DNA of 64,000 bases from Flavobacteriaceae bacterium GF1 (GTDB lineage Bacteria; Bacteroidota; Bacteroidia; Flavobacteriales; Flavobacteriaceae): assembly GCA_009797885.1 (NCBI GenBank), contig WNKP01000003.1:1-64000 (forward strand), written 5' to 3'. The notes below the pieces were generated by a model. It ran no database searches, was not told the DNA's origin, and was given only the letters and a program-made list of their open reading frames with translations. Shown one piece after another: positions 42,901 through 52,669 of the stretch. Every line of letters starts with the position of its first letter. Positions within the stretch are counted from its first letter, which is position 1. Both the position numbers and the translations under genes were made by a program.

Positions 42901-45900
42901 GGTATTCGGGTCGTCCTCTTCAATGAATTCGTACCTAATGTAGGTACCGCTACCTCCTTGAACAAAAGGTGCCACATCGTTGACGGTGATTGAAGCATTG
43001 TTCGTGGTATTACCAGAGGTACATCCAAATTCTACAACTGTTGGTGCGGGTACCGTAATTGCGGTTGGTTCCGAAATTGTAATTGCGGCACTGTTTATAC
43101 TACAGTTGTTTGTGGCGGAATCACCAGTAACCGTAATGACATATCCAGCGGTGGTAGCGGTGGGTGCCAAACCGGTAAAAGTTGCGGAATTGCCCGTGGT
43201 ACTTGTTGGAGCAATGCTTGTTACCGCTCCATCCATAGCGGTGATTTCGAAAGTATACGGTGCCGCTGCCCCATTTGTGGTCGAAATAATAATGCTGCCG
43301 TCATTGGCCCCCAAACAAGAGACATCCGTTACAATGGCCGGATTGAGTGCGGGTTCTACCCGATCGGGTACATTAATTACAAACACCCTATCACAAATTG
43401 GATTGCTCGGGGTATTGGTATCGTAAATGGTAATGGTATAATCACCCGCCAGAGGCGCATGGTAATCAAAATTATGGGCAGGAACCACGGTTTGCGTAAC
43501 GGCTGGAGCACCAGCAGTATTGGTGATGCTGTATTCGTAATTTCCAGAACCATCAAATATTTCTATGGCAATGGTCGCCTCTGTAGTGGCGGTACAATCC
43601 AATAATTTTGTGAGGGTTGCACTTGCCGATAAAATGGGTTCTACCACAAACCCAATGTGTGAGGCAATACAACCATTGTCGTCGGTGACATAAATATCAT
43701 AAGTGCCTGGAGAAACATTGCTGAATACCCCTCCGTTATCTTCGAAGGTCGTAGGAACAGGGGCTCCATTTGAAACCATGGCATATCGAAGGTTTCCGGC
43801 AACTGGTGTTCCAACAACGGTAACATCTATTGGTGAAGTACAATTGTCCTGTGTTACTGAAGTTATGGTAGGATTTGCGGTTAAATTCAATGACACCGTA
43901 TTCAATACCAAGGGACAGCTATACTGATCGTACAAAGTCACTGTGTAATTGCCGGTAGGGGAGTTTACCGGAATCTCAACGGGGTTATTGGTGGTTCCAT
44001 TTAACGTTAAGCCTCCAGGGCCGGACACATCATAGGTGTATGGGGCGCCACCACCACCGGAAATACCATTGATTGTTATTAATCCAGGCAGATTACATGA
44101 AATGTCCCTGGTCACTACGGCTGTCGCGTTCAATGGAGCCAATTCCGGGACATAAGCATTTTCACTTGCCGCCCTACAGGCGTCGGTATTGGTACCATCT
44201 ACCTGAATAATTTCCAAATAGTACTCTCCTTCGGAAAGTGGGACCGAAGAGGTAATTGTATTGTTGTAAACAACATTAACCGCTGTTGGGCCACCCCCAC
44301 TTACTTCAATTGGGGTAGCATTGCCGAGTTCATAGATTTCCCAACGCATGTTTGGAAAAGCGGTATCGGGGGTTAAGGTAAAGGTTAGTTCCCCTGTCGT
44401 TCCTCCTGAGCAAGTTGGCGTGATATCCGTGGCAATTTCTATGGGTAAATTCACAGAGGGCACTTCATTTACATTAACATTACTCTGACGGATACAGTTT
44501 GAACCGTCCTGGACATAGAAGACGTATGTCCTTCCCGGTACCAGTAGCGGCAAACCGGGTAATGCAGGTGTTGTTGGATCAATATTTGCCCAAGTATAAG
44601 GGGTACCTGTGGGAATTCTCGCCGTCCAAACCGGTGTAGATGTACCAAAATTGGCGGGATCATCCGTATAAGTATACCTGTAACCAATGGAATCATCCCC
44701 CCGGCTACCTTGTACAGTTACCTGTAGGTCATTACAGTCCAATACTTGGGGGAATATGGTGATGTCCAAATCATCCAATGGAAATGGAATGATATACCTA
44801 TCAAAATCCTTTTGACAATAAACTCCAGGTGAAACTTCAACCCTTATGGATGGAAATACCTCTGTTCCGGAGAAGGTTGGGTTCGCTACGGAACCCCTTA
44901 ACTCTGTCGATGTCTGCCATGTTGTTCCACTATCATTACTATATTCAACAGTTCCCGGTGTTCCCGAAGGAGTGGTTATGTTTATGAATTCGAAACCAAA
45001 TTCGCTTTCAATCGTACTTGTACAAGTAGCTGGCAATATGGGTGTTATATCTGCCGTAATTTCCGTGACGTTGTTAATGGTTACCGTTGAAGAGGTTACC
45101 ATACAGCCATTCACATCGGTAACGGTCACTTCATAATCGCCCACGCCAATACCGTTGAAAGCAAGCGCGGTGGTTGCAACATTTGAGTTGCTCCTACCAT
45201 AATCGATACCATCGGCGGGAGATAAATCGACCAGGGCATAGGTATAAGGTGCAGTTCCCCCACTAGCGGTTACATCAACGGCGCCAAGGCCATCAAAACA
45301 TAGGGGATCGGTAGGAACAGCGTTTGCGGATAAGGTAGCCACAGGCGTTAGAATAATGTCTTCCTGCAGAAAAGAGCATATTGCCGGAGCCCCATTGTTA
45401 TCCTGAACATAGACATCGTAACCCGCTGGGTTGGCGGTAGCCATTGCATCGGTTACGGTCAACGAATTTGTTGTGCTATACAATCCTGCCGGACTTGTGT
45501 TCGCCGGTACAATCGCATAAAGCAATGTTCCGTTCCCTCCAGTGGCGTTTACAGTAATCAAACCATCATTACAGGCACTTAGTTGGGTTACGTCAATAGC
45601 TACAACAAGCTGAGGGTTGATGTCAACATTTTGTATGTTGGGTGTATCGGGACATCCCAATTGATCCCTTACCTCAATATCATAATTTCCCGCAGAAAGT
45701 CCTGTAAAGGTGTAACTGGTAGCTCCCACAGGAGAAGGTGTAATCCAGGGACCGCCATCAATTCTAAATTCATAGTTGCCATTCCCTGAAGTGACATTGA
45801 CCAAAATGGACCCATCATTACTTCCGGAATAACATGCCGTTGGGGTTACATCAAAAACAATATTTGCTGGAGGAACAATGGTCACTGGAGTTGTAGATAC

Positions 45901-48900
45901 CACTTCGCAACCATTTTGATCCATGATACGTACCACATAATCCCCATTTGGAACATTGGTGAACTGGGCGTTGGTTTGATATGCGGTCACTATAGCCCCT
46001 GCTGAGGTTTCCAATTGATATTCATAAGATGGGTTGCCACCGGTAGCGGAAGCTTCCAAGGTGCCACCGGTATTGAAACAAGTATAATCTGCTATTTGGG
46101 CCAAGGAAGGAACAATTACCGAGGGTTCCGTTAGCGTAACCGGGAAAGAAACTGCACATGAGATATCATCGAGCTTTCTTACCTGAAGGGTATACGATCC
46201 ATCGGCCAGGTTGGCAGTCGTAGTTACCGGTGAGGTCATGGATGTTGTCCAGGCAACACCATCAAACGAGTATTCAAAACCAACACCTGGGGTGAAATTG
46301 GAAACTTCGAACCGAATAAACCCATCGGCCTCCCCATTGCAACTTGGGTCAATGGTGGATAACAATTGTGATTCAAAAGCTTGGTCCGCTTCAACAACTA
46401 CGGTCAGATCCTGCGTTTTTTCACAAACCTCAGGTATTTGGAAAGCGGTAATGTCATCCAAAATCAAATCGTTACCATCGTTGCTGTTCACATTGTTCCT
46501 AAAGACAATATCAATATCGGTATTGGCTCCCGGATCGAAGGTTATGGTACGTTGGTGCCAATCGGTATTGCCCGTGTTTTTAGGAATTTCTGGAGCTACT
46601 TCAGTGTAAATAACCGTTCCCGTATTGTCCAGGATTTCAACCAGTACTTCCGGATTGTTACCCACTCCGGAGAGGTTCATAAGGTTATAGGCCCAGAAAT
46701 TTAGGGTGATTTCTTCATTGGGCAATACTTCAATATCCCGTTTTGCCCATAAAATAGTATTCAGTTGCGGATTTCCGGTATCCGAGAAGGTACTTACATC
46801 TATTGACAAAAATCTACCGTCGGTCAAACCAGTATAATCTTGTGGACTTGTCCAAAAAGAAACGGGATTGGTTACAAAATTTGTTACCGTATACTCCCCG
46901 TTCACAAGAATTCCGGCAGGACCCCTATTACAATTGGTAAGTGAACCGTCCTGGGGCTCAAAACAATAATCCGGACCAATTTCTGCTATCTGGGTAGTTG
47001 GACCGGCTCCAAAATTTTCGAAGAATAGGGTGGTTTGATTTGGAGCTACAGTACTGGAATACCCTACGGTTATGGTATGGGTGCCATCCGGCACATCACT
47101 AAATATATTGTTGTTCACCGTCCAGGTAGGAGGCACAGTGTACGTATAGTCAAAATCAGTAGTATTCGATGATGAAACGGTAATGGTTCCCAGACCATTA
47201 CAATCATAGTCTATGGCATAAGATAAATTTGGGTCAGGAGTAACGGTCGGAACGGTCAGGTCCATAGGAAACGTACAGCCTAGGGCATCCCTTACCACCA
47301 ATTGGTAGTTCCCAGATAACAGGTTTCTTTCATTTAATGTTCCAAAACTGCTACCACCATCAAAACTATATTCATAGGGGGCTTGCCCACCACTCGTATT
47401 CAGAATTTTGACCAATGCACTGCCTGAATTGCACAAGTCATCATCCACTATGGTCCCGGAAGCGGTTAGTCTAAAGGGTTGGTCAATTTCATAATCCAAG
47501 GTTTCAATACATCTGGATGTAGGTGTGCCACTGGAATCCATTACGGTAATGGTATAGAAACCAGCGGGTAGATTAACAAACGTATTGGCCATTTGATACG
47601 TGGTGCCACCATCCAAACTGTATTGATAAGGGGCTGTTCCCCCCGTCGCGGTTACCGTTAAGGTTGAAGTGGCCGAATCGGCACAAACAATGGCGGAATG
47701 GGAGGCGGAAATGGAAACCGTTCCCAAATCTTGTATACTGACTACGTTGGAAAATGCACTGCAGTTATTCCCATCAAAAACTATGAATTGATAATCGCCG
47801 TCTTCATTTGGAAAATACGTTTCTGGTGTACCCCGGTAACCAAACAAAAAGTTGGTTGTACTTTGTTTGGCGGAATCGGGAACATCGGCAGGGCTGGTAT
47901 ATAATGGCACGCCATCCTTTGCCCAGATGGCCATCCCATAGTCAGGATTGGGACTTCCACCGTTTGGAGTTAAGGTAATTACACCCGCATTACACGTAAT
48001 ATCCGCGGTGGTCACAGCGTCCAATGTCAGTTCCGGAACTTCCCCAACCGTTATATTCTGCGTATCTGAACATCCATCATCCGTGGTAGTGATCACAATG
48101 TAGTTTCCAGGGTTGACATCATTAAAGGTGTATGTATTGTCATTTGATGCTACCTGGTTATCAACAAAAGTCCCCAGGCCACCATTACTGCCATCATCCA
48201 GACGAAGTTCGTACGCATAGTTGGGAAGTACGTTCAATGCCTGTATTCCTATAGCGCCCAAGGCATTGCACTCTGCGGCAGTGGTTGTGATGTTTACTTG
48301 ATAATCCCTTTCCAGGATACCGATATCCGCAGTTTCAAAAATACAGCTGCCTGCAATTGGGTCTCCTGTCACAGGATTTAATTGTGTAACCTGTACCTTG
48401 TAAGTGCCACTTGTAGTGATATCAAAATTAGGCCCGTTGTCATCGGAGAAGGGAACGACGATATTGTCGGTAACGGCATCCACCAATTGGAACCCGTAAC
48501 CGGAACCAATATTGGTTACCCTTATGTTACCTGGTGTACTACAAAGAATATCCGAGGCATTGTGATCGATATCCAGTGTGTTCTTGAACACATTGAAGAA
48601 AAAACGGCTAAAACATCCATTTTGATAGTTGATTACCACCCTGTACTCACCACTATCGGTAACCGTAAAATTGTTCTGTGTGGCCAAGTCCGTCCATGCA
48701 CAGGTTCCATTTTTGTTGGCGCAATCATCTCCAGTATCCGCACAACTGGTTTCGTCCAATCGTTGCCAAACAATGCTGTCGGCATCCGTAATTCCCAATT
48801 GAATGGTAGCTTCATCAGTTGCTCCGCATAAGAAGATTTTTGGCAATAAATCCCCATCAATGGAACAGGTCACGATTTCGCCCTGCAAATCATTATCAGG

Positions 48901-51900
48901 ATTACTGTCCGAGTTGACTTGATTGAAAAATCCAATAATGGGATTTGTCTGTGTTGTACCAAAACGCTCCACAGTGATGAGCTCCGTAGCATCCGAACAG
49001 CCTGTGGCCCCGGATTTTTCAACAATGTAATTACCAATATCGGTTACTAAAAGGGTACTTGGGTCGCCATCTGCATCGCCATCGTTAATTGGCGTTTCCG
49101 ACACGTCAATTTGTCCGTTACCATTGGTATCCAATGCCCATGTATAGTTCGCGAACCCGGAACCTGCGGTGAGAAGTACATCGGCACCACACAATTGTAC
49201 CGTTCTGGCGACACTACAATTGGCCAAATCGTCCAGGATGGTGTTTGTGGCAACCTCTGGGGTAACGCTACAAGCAGATACGGAACCGGCACCGTTTTCA
49301 TCGGTGAAGGTAGAAGGGTTAAGCACGCCTTGATAAGTGGAATATGCCCGATTCTCCAATGTATCGGAACAGGCATCCACAAAATCGGAACAGTTACCGG
49401 AAAGTGTTACGAATATTCTTATGGTGTATTCCGGGTCGCCGATTTCCACCAAATTGTCCGGAACCTGAAAGGAGATTTCATTGGTGTTGATATCATACGT
49501 ATGGGTAACGCCAGGGGCATTCACCACATTGACATTGTCAAGGGTTACATTATTGGGGAGAATGTTCCTTATGGAATAGTTGACAGCATTGTCATCGCCG
49601 GTGTTTTGAAATCGAAGCACATATTGAAAAGCTTGTCCCAAACTTACACCCTGTCCATTAATATTGATACCCCCTAAATCTTCCGAAGTATTTCCCAATA
49701 TAATTTCCGGGGCAAAAACCTGGATGTAAGAGGCATCATTTACCGTTCCATCAGTTGAATCCACTACAGGTGCTCCAGTTCCGTATTCTCCGCCATCACC
49801 ACCATCTGCATTATTGTCCTTATAAAATTCATTGGCATCACTACATCCATCCCCATCGCTATCCAGATCCAAGTGGTCTGGGATGCCATCGGAATCGGTA
49901 TCACAACCCGCTGTTAGCAATACCCCTCTCATATTGGTAGGACCAACAACATCCTGGCCAATGGTAATGGTGTTGTTCCCCAAGGAGTTCCAGCTAATTG
50001 GGGTGGGAGGGGTATCCAGGACCATAGGTTCCAATGGACCGTTTGTTGACCTTGTCCCAAACAATTCAAATTGGCCGGCTTGGTCAATGACAACCCTAAG
50101 TATAGGGGTGCCATTGGTCCCTGTAATGGTCCATATGTCCGGATTTCCAGCTTCGCCATAGGTAGTGCCGTCATAAAAACGGGCAAAATTTCCTGGTTCC
50201 CCTAATTGAAATTGTACTTCCCCGGCGACATCATTGCCGTTAATGTCAAGGTTGAATGAATTATCGATACTAAAGACATCCATGACCAAATAATTGTCAA
50301 CACTTACCAAGGCACTATTATGGGATGCTCCGTCGGCAATGGAAAAGGCCAAGGTATCGCATTCGTCCTCATCGTAAATACCATCGTTGTCATCGTCGAG
50401 GTCCGTGATATCGCGAATACCATCATTATCCGAATCGTTGTGAACCGTTATTAAAGCGGTTGGATTATCTGGAGTGGTATTGGTATCGGTCTGGTCCTGG
50501 GTATTGGTTACCGTATTGGTAAGGCTTAGTAATGGTAGGATATTGATTTCATCCCCACGTACTTCAAGTTCCAATTCGGCGACATCCCCACCGTCCAAAG
50601 TACCAATGTTCCAAGTATTGCCACTCCAAGTTCCGGAAATGGTAAAGGCATTGATCAGGGTAAGCCCTGTGGGGATATTATCAGTGATTTGCAAGTTGGT
50701 CACGGGTCCAGCACCTAAGTTTCGCACCCGAATGGTGAATGTAGCCGTTTCCCCTTCCATAATTTCATTGTTGTCCACGGTTTTATCCAGAATAATATCG
50801 GGATCACAGTAAAGGGCTTGAATGGTGTTACTATCGTAGGTACATGGCCCTTTGGTACCACGTACGTAGTAATCACCAGCAATGACAGGAGCATAGTTTG
50901 CCGCGTTGGCACCGGGAATCAACTGCCCGTCCCGGAACCATTGATAGGCATCAAAACTTTCCGTGGCTTCAAAAATCTCCGAGCCAACAAAGCAGCCCGT
51001 ACCACCACGAATTTCCAAAATTACTTCAGGTACGGTATCAAATCCGGAAAAGTAACCAGCCACACCTCTATTTCCATCAAAACCAAAGAATCCAATGGCC
51101 ATTGGTCCGGTAGATTGTACACTTACATCGCCATTTAGATTGGGAATGTAAAAGGTTTTCCAATCAGCGGAACCTGCAACTGGGTTTGAGGCGGGTAAGG
51201 TAACGGGGCCGTTGCCATCCTCCACAATAATATTGGCGTCCGGTGTATTTACCGCAGCAATAATGGTCATCCCACCGGTAACGGTGGCACCTGCCATGTT
51301 CCTAATATCTGGGATGTTGTCCATGACATCGGGCAACAAACAGTTGACCGGCGCTACAAAGTTCAATCCTTGGGTCCAAGCTTTTGAATCTCCACCGAGA
51401 CATTGATAGGCATAAACATTTTTTGAAGTTTGTACAAACATGTTGGCTCCCACGCTATTTGACGAATAGTAGCTACTGGGAATCTCGAAAAAGTCACCAG
51501 TGTTCAATGTAGCCAAAGGAGTTGGATTGCCATTTACGAAAATTTGTGTGTTGTCCTCAATTGCGATGAGAAGTGGAAATTCGGTCCATCCATTGGAGGC
51601 ACCATTACCCCTTATGAATACATAGTCTTTTCCCAAACGGTTTTCAGGAACGGGTTGGTCAATACCCGCATCACGGTTGGTTGCCCCTACTTGCCTACCG
51701 TAGTTGATTGAACCATTGCTAATTACAATGTCTTTGTCAGCTTCTATGGAGGCGCCGATCCACCCTCTTTCATGGGCCAGGGTAGGGGAGTTACCTATGT
51801 ACGTTTCAAAAACAAAGGATTCATTGGCATCCAGGGTAATGGTAACCGTATTATCCGTTATCCCTGCAATATTATTTCCCACACGGAATTGACATCCCGG

Positions 51901-52485
51901 ATCGTAACCGAAAAGGTTAATTGTAGTGTTGTCCTCTGTGGCCATAATCCCCAGGGTATTCGACTTTGAAGGATGGTTCCCTAAGTTAGGAACACCGCCC
52001 CACTTAAAATGGGTGCCCATGGCCTGTCTTCCCTTGGCGGTTAAAGAGGCTGCCTGTGATTGGGAGAAACCTCGGTAATTCACGTAGAATCGATTTCCAC
52101 TGGGGGATTCAAAACGAAGACCGCTGTTGGTTAAAACAACCCCCGTGTTGGTATTATTTACTAAAGTAATATTGTTATCTCCATTCGTTAGGCCTTCACC
52201 TGCATCAATTATTGCTGGATTATTATTGTCAATGTTGTAGGTTCTCCAAGGGGTTGCATTGGTCCCTCGATAGACATTTACCGTAAAGGATGTAGGTTCT
52301 GGAGTGGACAGGTATATGGCTTGATCCCGAATCCCTTGATTATTCTGCCCTTGTTTTAATGGTGGCAAATAGTGCAAATCACTAAGTTGGGCTTGTGCAA
52401 ATTGACCGACCAAGACAGCTAAAAGTATGCAAAAAACATGTTTGATATAGGAAAGTTTTGGTAGCAAGTCTGTATACATAATCAT
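39913..52485 (-). CDS. Giant SprB-repeat adhesin with type B T9SS sorting domain
   Basis: A 4190-residue surface protein, 20% of the window. It has a signal peptide (to about residue 33) and an IgGFc_binding-like domain (35-485) shared with the 36497-39757 protein. Then come an Ig-like domain, a DUF11 repeat (563-670), calcium-type Asp repeats (DITDLDDDNDGI, DSDGDG) near 685-710 and 860-885, and a second DUF11-like domain. From about 1500 to 4060 some 25-27 SprB-like repeats follow, each opening with one Cys and GG.APY.Y.L motifs. A single jelly-roll-like insert lies near 1815-2015 (FFENFGAGP, DIVFRNNVNSNDGNDLILDD). The last ~85 residues are a type B sorting domain (NFFTPDGDGHNDTW, IYDRYGRTLYEF). 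SprB-type proteins are mobile gliding adhesins. No repeats are frameshifted. Confidence 0.9.
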   Translation of the reverse strand: MIMYTDLLPKLSYIKHVFCILLAVLVGQFAQAQLSDLHYLPPLKQGQNNQGIRDQAIYLSTPEPTSFTVNVYRGTNATPWRTYNIDNNNPAIIDAGEGLTNGDNNITLVNNTNTGVVLTNSGLRFESPSGNRFYVNYRGFSQSQAASLTAKGRQAMGTHFKWGGVPNLGNHPSKSNTLGIMATEDNTTINLFGYDPGCQFRVGNNIAGITDNTVTITLDANESFVFETYIGNSPTLAHERGWIGASIEADKDIVISNGSINYGRQVGATNRDAGIDQPVPENRLGKDYVFIRGNGASNGWTEFPLLIAIEDNTQIFVNGNPTPLATLNTGDFFEIPSSYYSSNSVGANMFVQTSKNVYAYQCLGGDSKAWTQGLNFVAPVNCLLPDVMDNIPDIRNMAGATVTGGMTIIAAVNTPDANIIVEDGNGPVTLPASNPVAGSADWKTFYIPNLNGDVSVQSTGPMAIGFFGFDGNRGVAGYFSGFDTVPEVILEIRGGTGCFVGSEIFEATESFDAYQWFRDGQLIPGANAANYAPVIAGDYYVRGTKGPCTYDSNTIQALYCDPDIILDKTVDNNEIMEGETATFTIRVRNLGAGPVTNLQITDNIPTGLTLINAFTISGTWSGNTWNIGTLDGGDVAELELEVRGDEINILPLLSLTNTVTNTQDQTDTNTTPDNPTALITVHNDSDNDGIRDITDLDDDNDGIYDEDECDTLAFSIADGASHNSALVSVDNYLVMDVFSIDNSFNLDINGNDVAGEVQFQLGEPGNFARFYDGTTYGEAGNPDIWTITGTNGTPILRVVIDQAGQFELFGTRSTNGPLEPMVLDTPPTPISWNSLGNNTITIGQDVVGPTNMRGVLLTAGCDTDSDGIPDHLDLDSDGDGCSDANEFYKDNNADGGDGGEYGTGAPVVDSTDGTVNDASYIQVFAPEIILGNTSEDLGGININGQGVSLGQAFQYVLRFQNTGDDNAVNYSIRNILPNNVTLDNVNVVNAPGVTHTYDINTNEISFQVPDNLVEIGDPEYTIRIFVTLSGNCSDFVDACSDTLENRAYSTYQGVLNPSTFTDENGAGSVSACSVTPEVATNTILDDLANCSVARTVQLCGADVLLTAGSGFANYTWALDTNGNGQIDVSETPINDGDADGDPSTLLVTDIGNYIVEKSGATGCSDATELITVERFGTTQTNPIIGFFNQVNSDSNPDNDLQGEIVTCSIDGDLLPKIFLCGATDEATIQLGITDADSIVWQRLDETSCADTGDDCANKNGTCAWTDLATQNNFTVTDSGEYRVVINYQNGCFSRFFFNVFKNTLDIDHNASDILCSTPGNIRVTNIGSGYGFQLVDAVTDNIVVPFSDDNGPNFDITTSGTYKVQVTQLNPVTGDPIAGSCIFETADIGILERDYQVNITTTAAECNALGAIGIQALNVLPNYAYELRLDDGSNGGLGTFVDNQVASNDNTYTFNDVNPGNYIVITTTDDGCSDTQNITVGEVPELTLDAVTTADITCNAGVITLTPNGGSPNPDYGMAIWAKDGVPLYTSPADVPDSAKQSTTNFLFGYRGTPETYFPNEDGDYQFIVFDGNNCSAFSNVVSIQDLGTVSISASHSAIVCADSATSTLTVTATGGTAPYQYSLDGGTTYQMANTFVNLPAGFYTITVMDSSGTPTSRCIETLDYEIDQPFRLTASGTIVDDDLCNSGSALVKILNTSGGQAPYEYSFDGGSSFGTLNERNLLSGNYQLVVRDALGCTFPMDLTVPTVTPDPNLSYAIDYDCNGLGTITVSSSNTTDFDYTYTVPPTWTVNNNIFSDVPDGTHTITVGYSSTVAPNQTTLFFENFGAGPTTQIAEIGPDYCFEPQDGSLTNCNRGPAGILVNGEYTVTNFVTNPVSFWTSPQDYTGLTDGRFLSIDVSTFSDTGNPQLNTILWAKRDIEVLPNEEITLNFWAYNLMNLSGVGNNPEVLVEILDNTGTVIYTEVAPEIPKNTGNTDWHQRTITFDPGANTDIDIVFRNNVNSNDGNDLILDDITAFQIPEVCEKTQDLTVVVEADQAFESQLLSTIDPSCNGEADGFIRFEVSNFTPGVGFEYSFDGVAWTTSMTSPVTTTANLADGSYTLQVRKLDDISCAVSFPVTLTEPSVIVPSLAQIADYTCFNTGGTLEASATGGNPSYEYQLETSAGAIVTAYQTNAQFTNVPNGDYVVRIMDQNGCEVVSTTPVTIVPPANIVFDVTPTACYSGSNDGSILVNVTSGNGNYEFRIDGGPWITPSPVGATSYTFTGLSAGNYDIEVRDQLGCPDTPNIQNVDINPQLVVAIDVTQLSACNDGLITVNATGGNGTLLYAIVPANTSPAGLYSTTNSLTVTDAMATANPAGYDVYVQDNNGAPAICSFLQEDIILTPVATLSANAVPTDPLCFDGLGAVDVTASGGTAPYTYALVDLSPADGIDYGRSNSNVATTALAFNGIGVGDYEVTVTDVNGCMVTSSTVTINNVTEITADITPILPATCTSTIESEFGFEFINITTPSGTPGTVEYSNDSGTTWQTSTELRGSVANPTFSGTEVFPSIRVEVSPGVYCQKDFDRYIIPFPLDDLDITIFPQVLDCNDLQVTVQGSRGDDSIGYRYTYTDDPANFGTSTPVWTARIPTGTPYTWANIDPTTPALPGLPLLVPGRTYVFYVQDGSNCIRQSNVNVNEVPSVNLPIEIATDITPTCSGGTTGELTFTLTPDTAFPNMRWEIYELGNATPIEVSGGGPTAVNVVYNNTITSSVPLSEGEYYLEIIQVDGTNTDACRAASENAYVPELAPLNATAVVTRDISCNLPGLITINGISGGGGAPYTYDVSGPGGLTLNGTTNNPVEIPVNSPTGNYTVTLYDQYSCPLVLNTVSLNLTANPTITSVTQDNCTSPIDVTVVGTPVAGNLRYAMVSNGAPVPTTFEDNGGVFSNVSPGTYDIYVTDDNGCIASHIGFVVEPILSASATLTKLLDCTATTEATIAIEIFDGSGNYEYSITNTAGAPAVTQTVVPAHNFDYHAPLAGDYTITIYDTNTPSNPICDRVFVINVPDRVEPALNPAIVTDVSCLGANDGSIIISTTNGAAAPYTFEITAMDGAVTSIAPTSTTGNSATFTGLAPTATTAGYVITVTGDSATNNCSINSAAITISEPTAITVPAPTVVEFGCTSGNTTNNASITVNDVAPFVQGGSGTYIRYEFIEEDDPNTLAVETPNTVQSGTSATYIETDPAGGVYTINVYDNNGCFGTTTATIAPFDVLGTPTITVDEDISCSNPGEDITIDIVGSLTSYATHPGNYQFRMLPSSTYQASNHFPDLSAGSHTFGILNVNTGCEQVITHLVEEPNTFDVIVEKLADVVCFGDDGSIRLTMVDATYSNGFTWNIYNTNGTPSDRTDDGPAFLTGSSANLGPTAAIAVPAGDYLVEVVQDAFPECSQVRSFNITTPPASISLDPIALTDVGCTNDQGTALIAPRGGQAPYTIALTHIGSGTTTTVTSVNSHLFQSLTAGDYEISVTDALTCNEVFTGTDAFSLVLPDPITGTANANSTLVCEGDTDASISFGLNPRNVITNYRYVLNAYTDASGSTLLSSSVSQTTPTFNNLGSGFYSISVTDDMGCTFETSPILEIQEPTGVEALLVTNRAISCQTNAELLLVASGGTAPYEWSLDGSAFNPMNEMVASDTHLFQNVPASPNNYRYYIRDSFNCISIVSNAVGVEAIETLTVTLDTSAARVNCTGDSTALIDAVADGGLGNYQFALFRDQATTDEVRPNQTDGTFADLPIGTYYVRVQSGDCEVVSEQVLISEPTPLVVSPTITEISCADANDGSITLDVQGGSGAYQFAISPNLNQFDDENSFDELSPGDYIVIVQDGNGCFEVVEFSLIAPSSLAVSSTVTDEICFESADGTVTLEINGGTAPYFTSLNSNTDTDFTQDVFQYTDLTSGTHVVFIRDANGCEATEVFEVNPGVNLAGEAIVEYPCDSGITSNRVSLSFENPSITGNLLYGLDTADPAQMVLEGTFEGIPGGDHYITVMHSNGCTNTYNFSITEFDPLGLQLTESDINTITALATGGSGNYTFTINDETPTDDSEFYITETATYTITVTDENGCSMTEEIFMQFIDIEIPNFFTPDGDGHNDTWAPRNMGQYQNIFIKIYDRYGRTLYEFRGNEDDWDGQYQLSDLPTGDYWYIIKLNGIEDQREFIGNFTLYR

Positions 52486-52639
52486 CGGAAATAATAATCC
52501 TTGCTACGAAAAAAACACCTTTATTTGGCTTACGCAGATAATTGTTGCCAACCCGAAAAAAGACGTGGTAAAGGTGAGGTGTTATGTGGTTGGCGATTTC
52601 GTATAAACACCATGTAATAAAAGGATTACAGGCATTTTG

Positions 52640-52647
52640 TATCTTTG
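52640..52647 (+). promoter_or_regulatory. -7 promoter element fixing the start of the 52670 gene
   Basis: TATCTTTG at 52640-52647 would start transcription near 52654. It lies downstream of an in-frame ATG at 52637, so that ATG cannot be in the transcript and the start is ATG 52670 or later. Confidence 0.6.
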
Positions 52648-52669
52648 GAAATCTGAAAAAAAAAGCCCT

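Noticed and set aside
39913-52485. Many plus-strand frames of 60-190 codons inside the giant adhesin gene
   Set aside because: They are shadows of a repetitive, Thr/Gly-rich gene on the other strand. None has a signal peptide, known domain or promoter, and the minus-strand frame is unbroken over 4190 codons.
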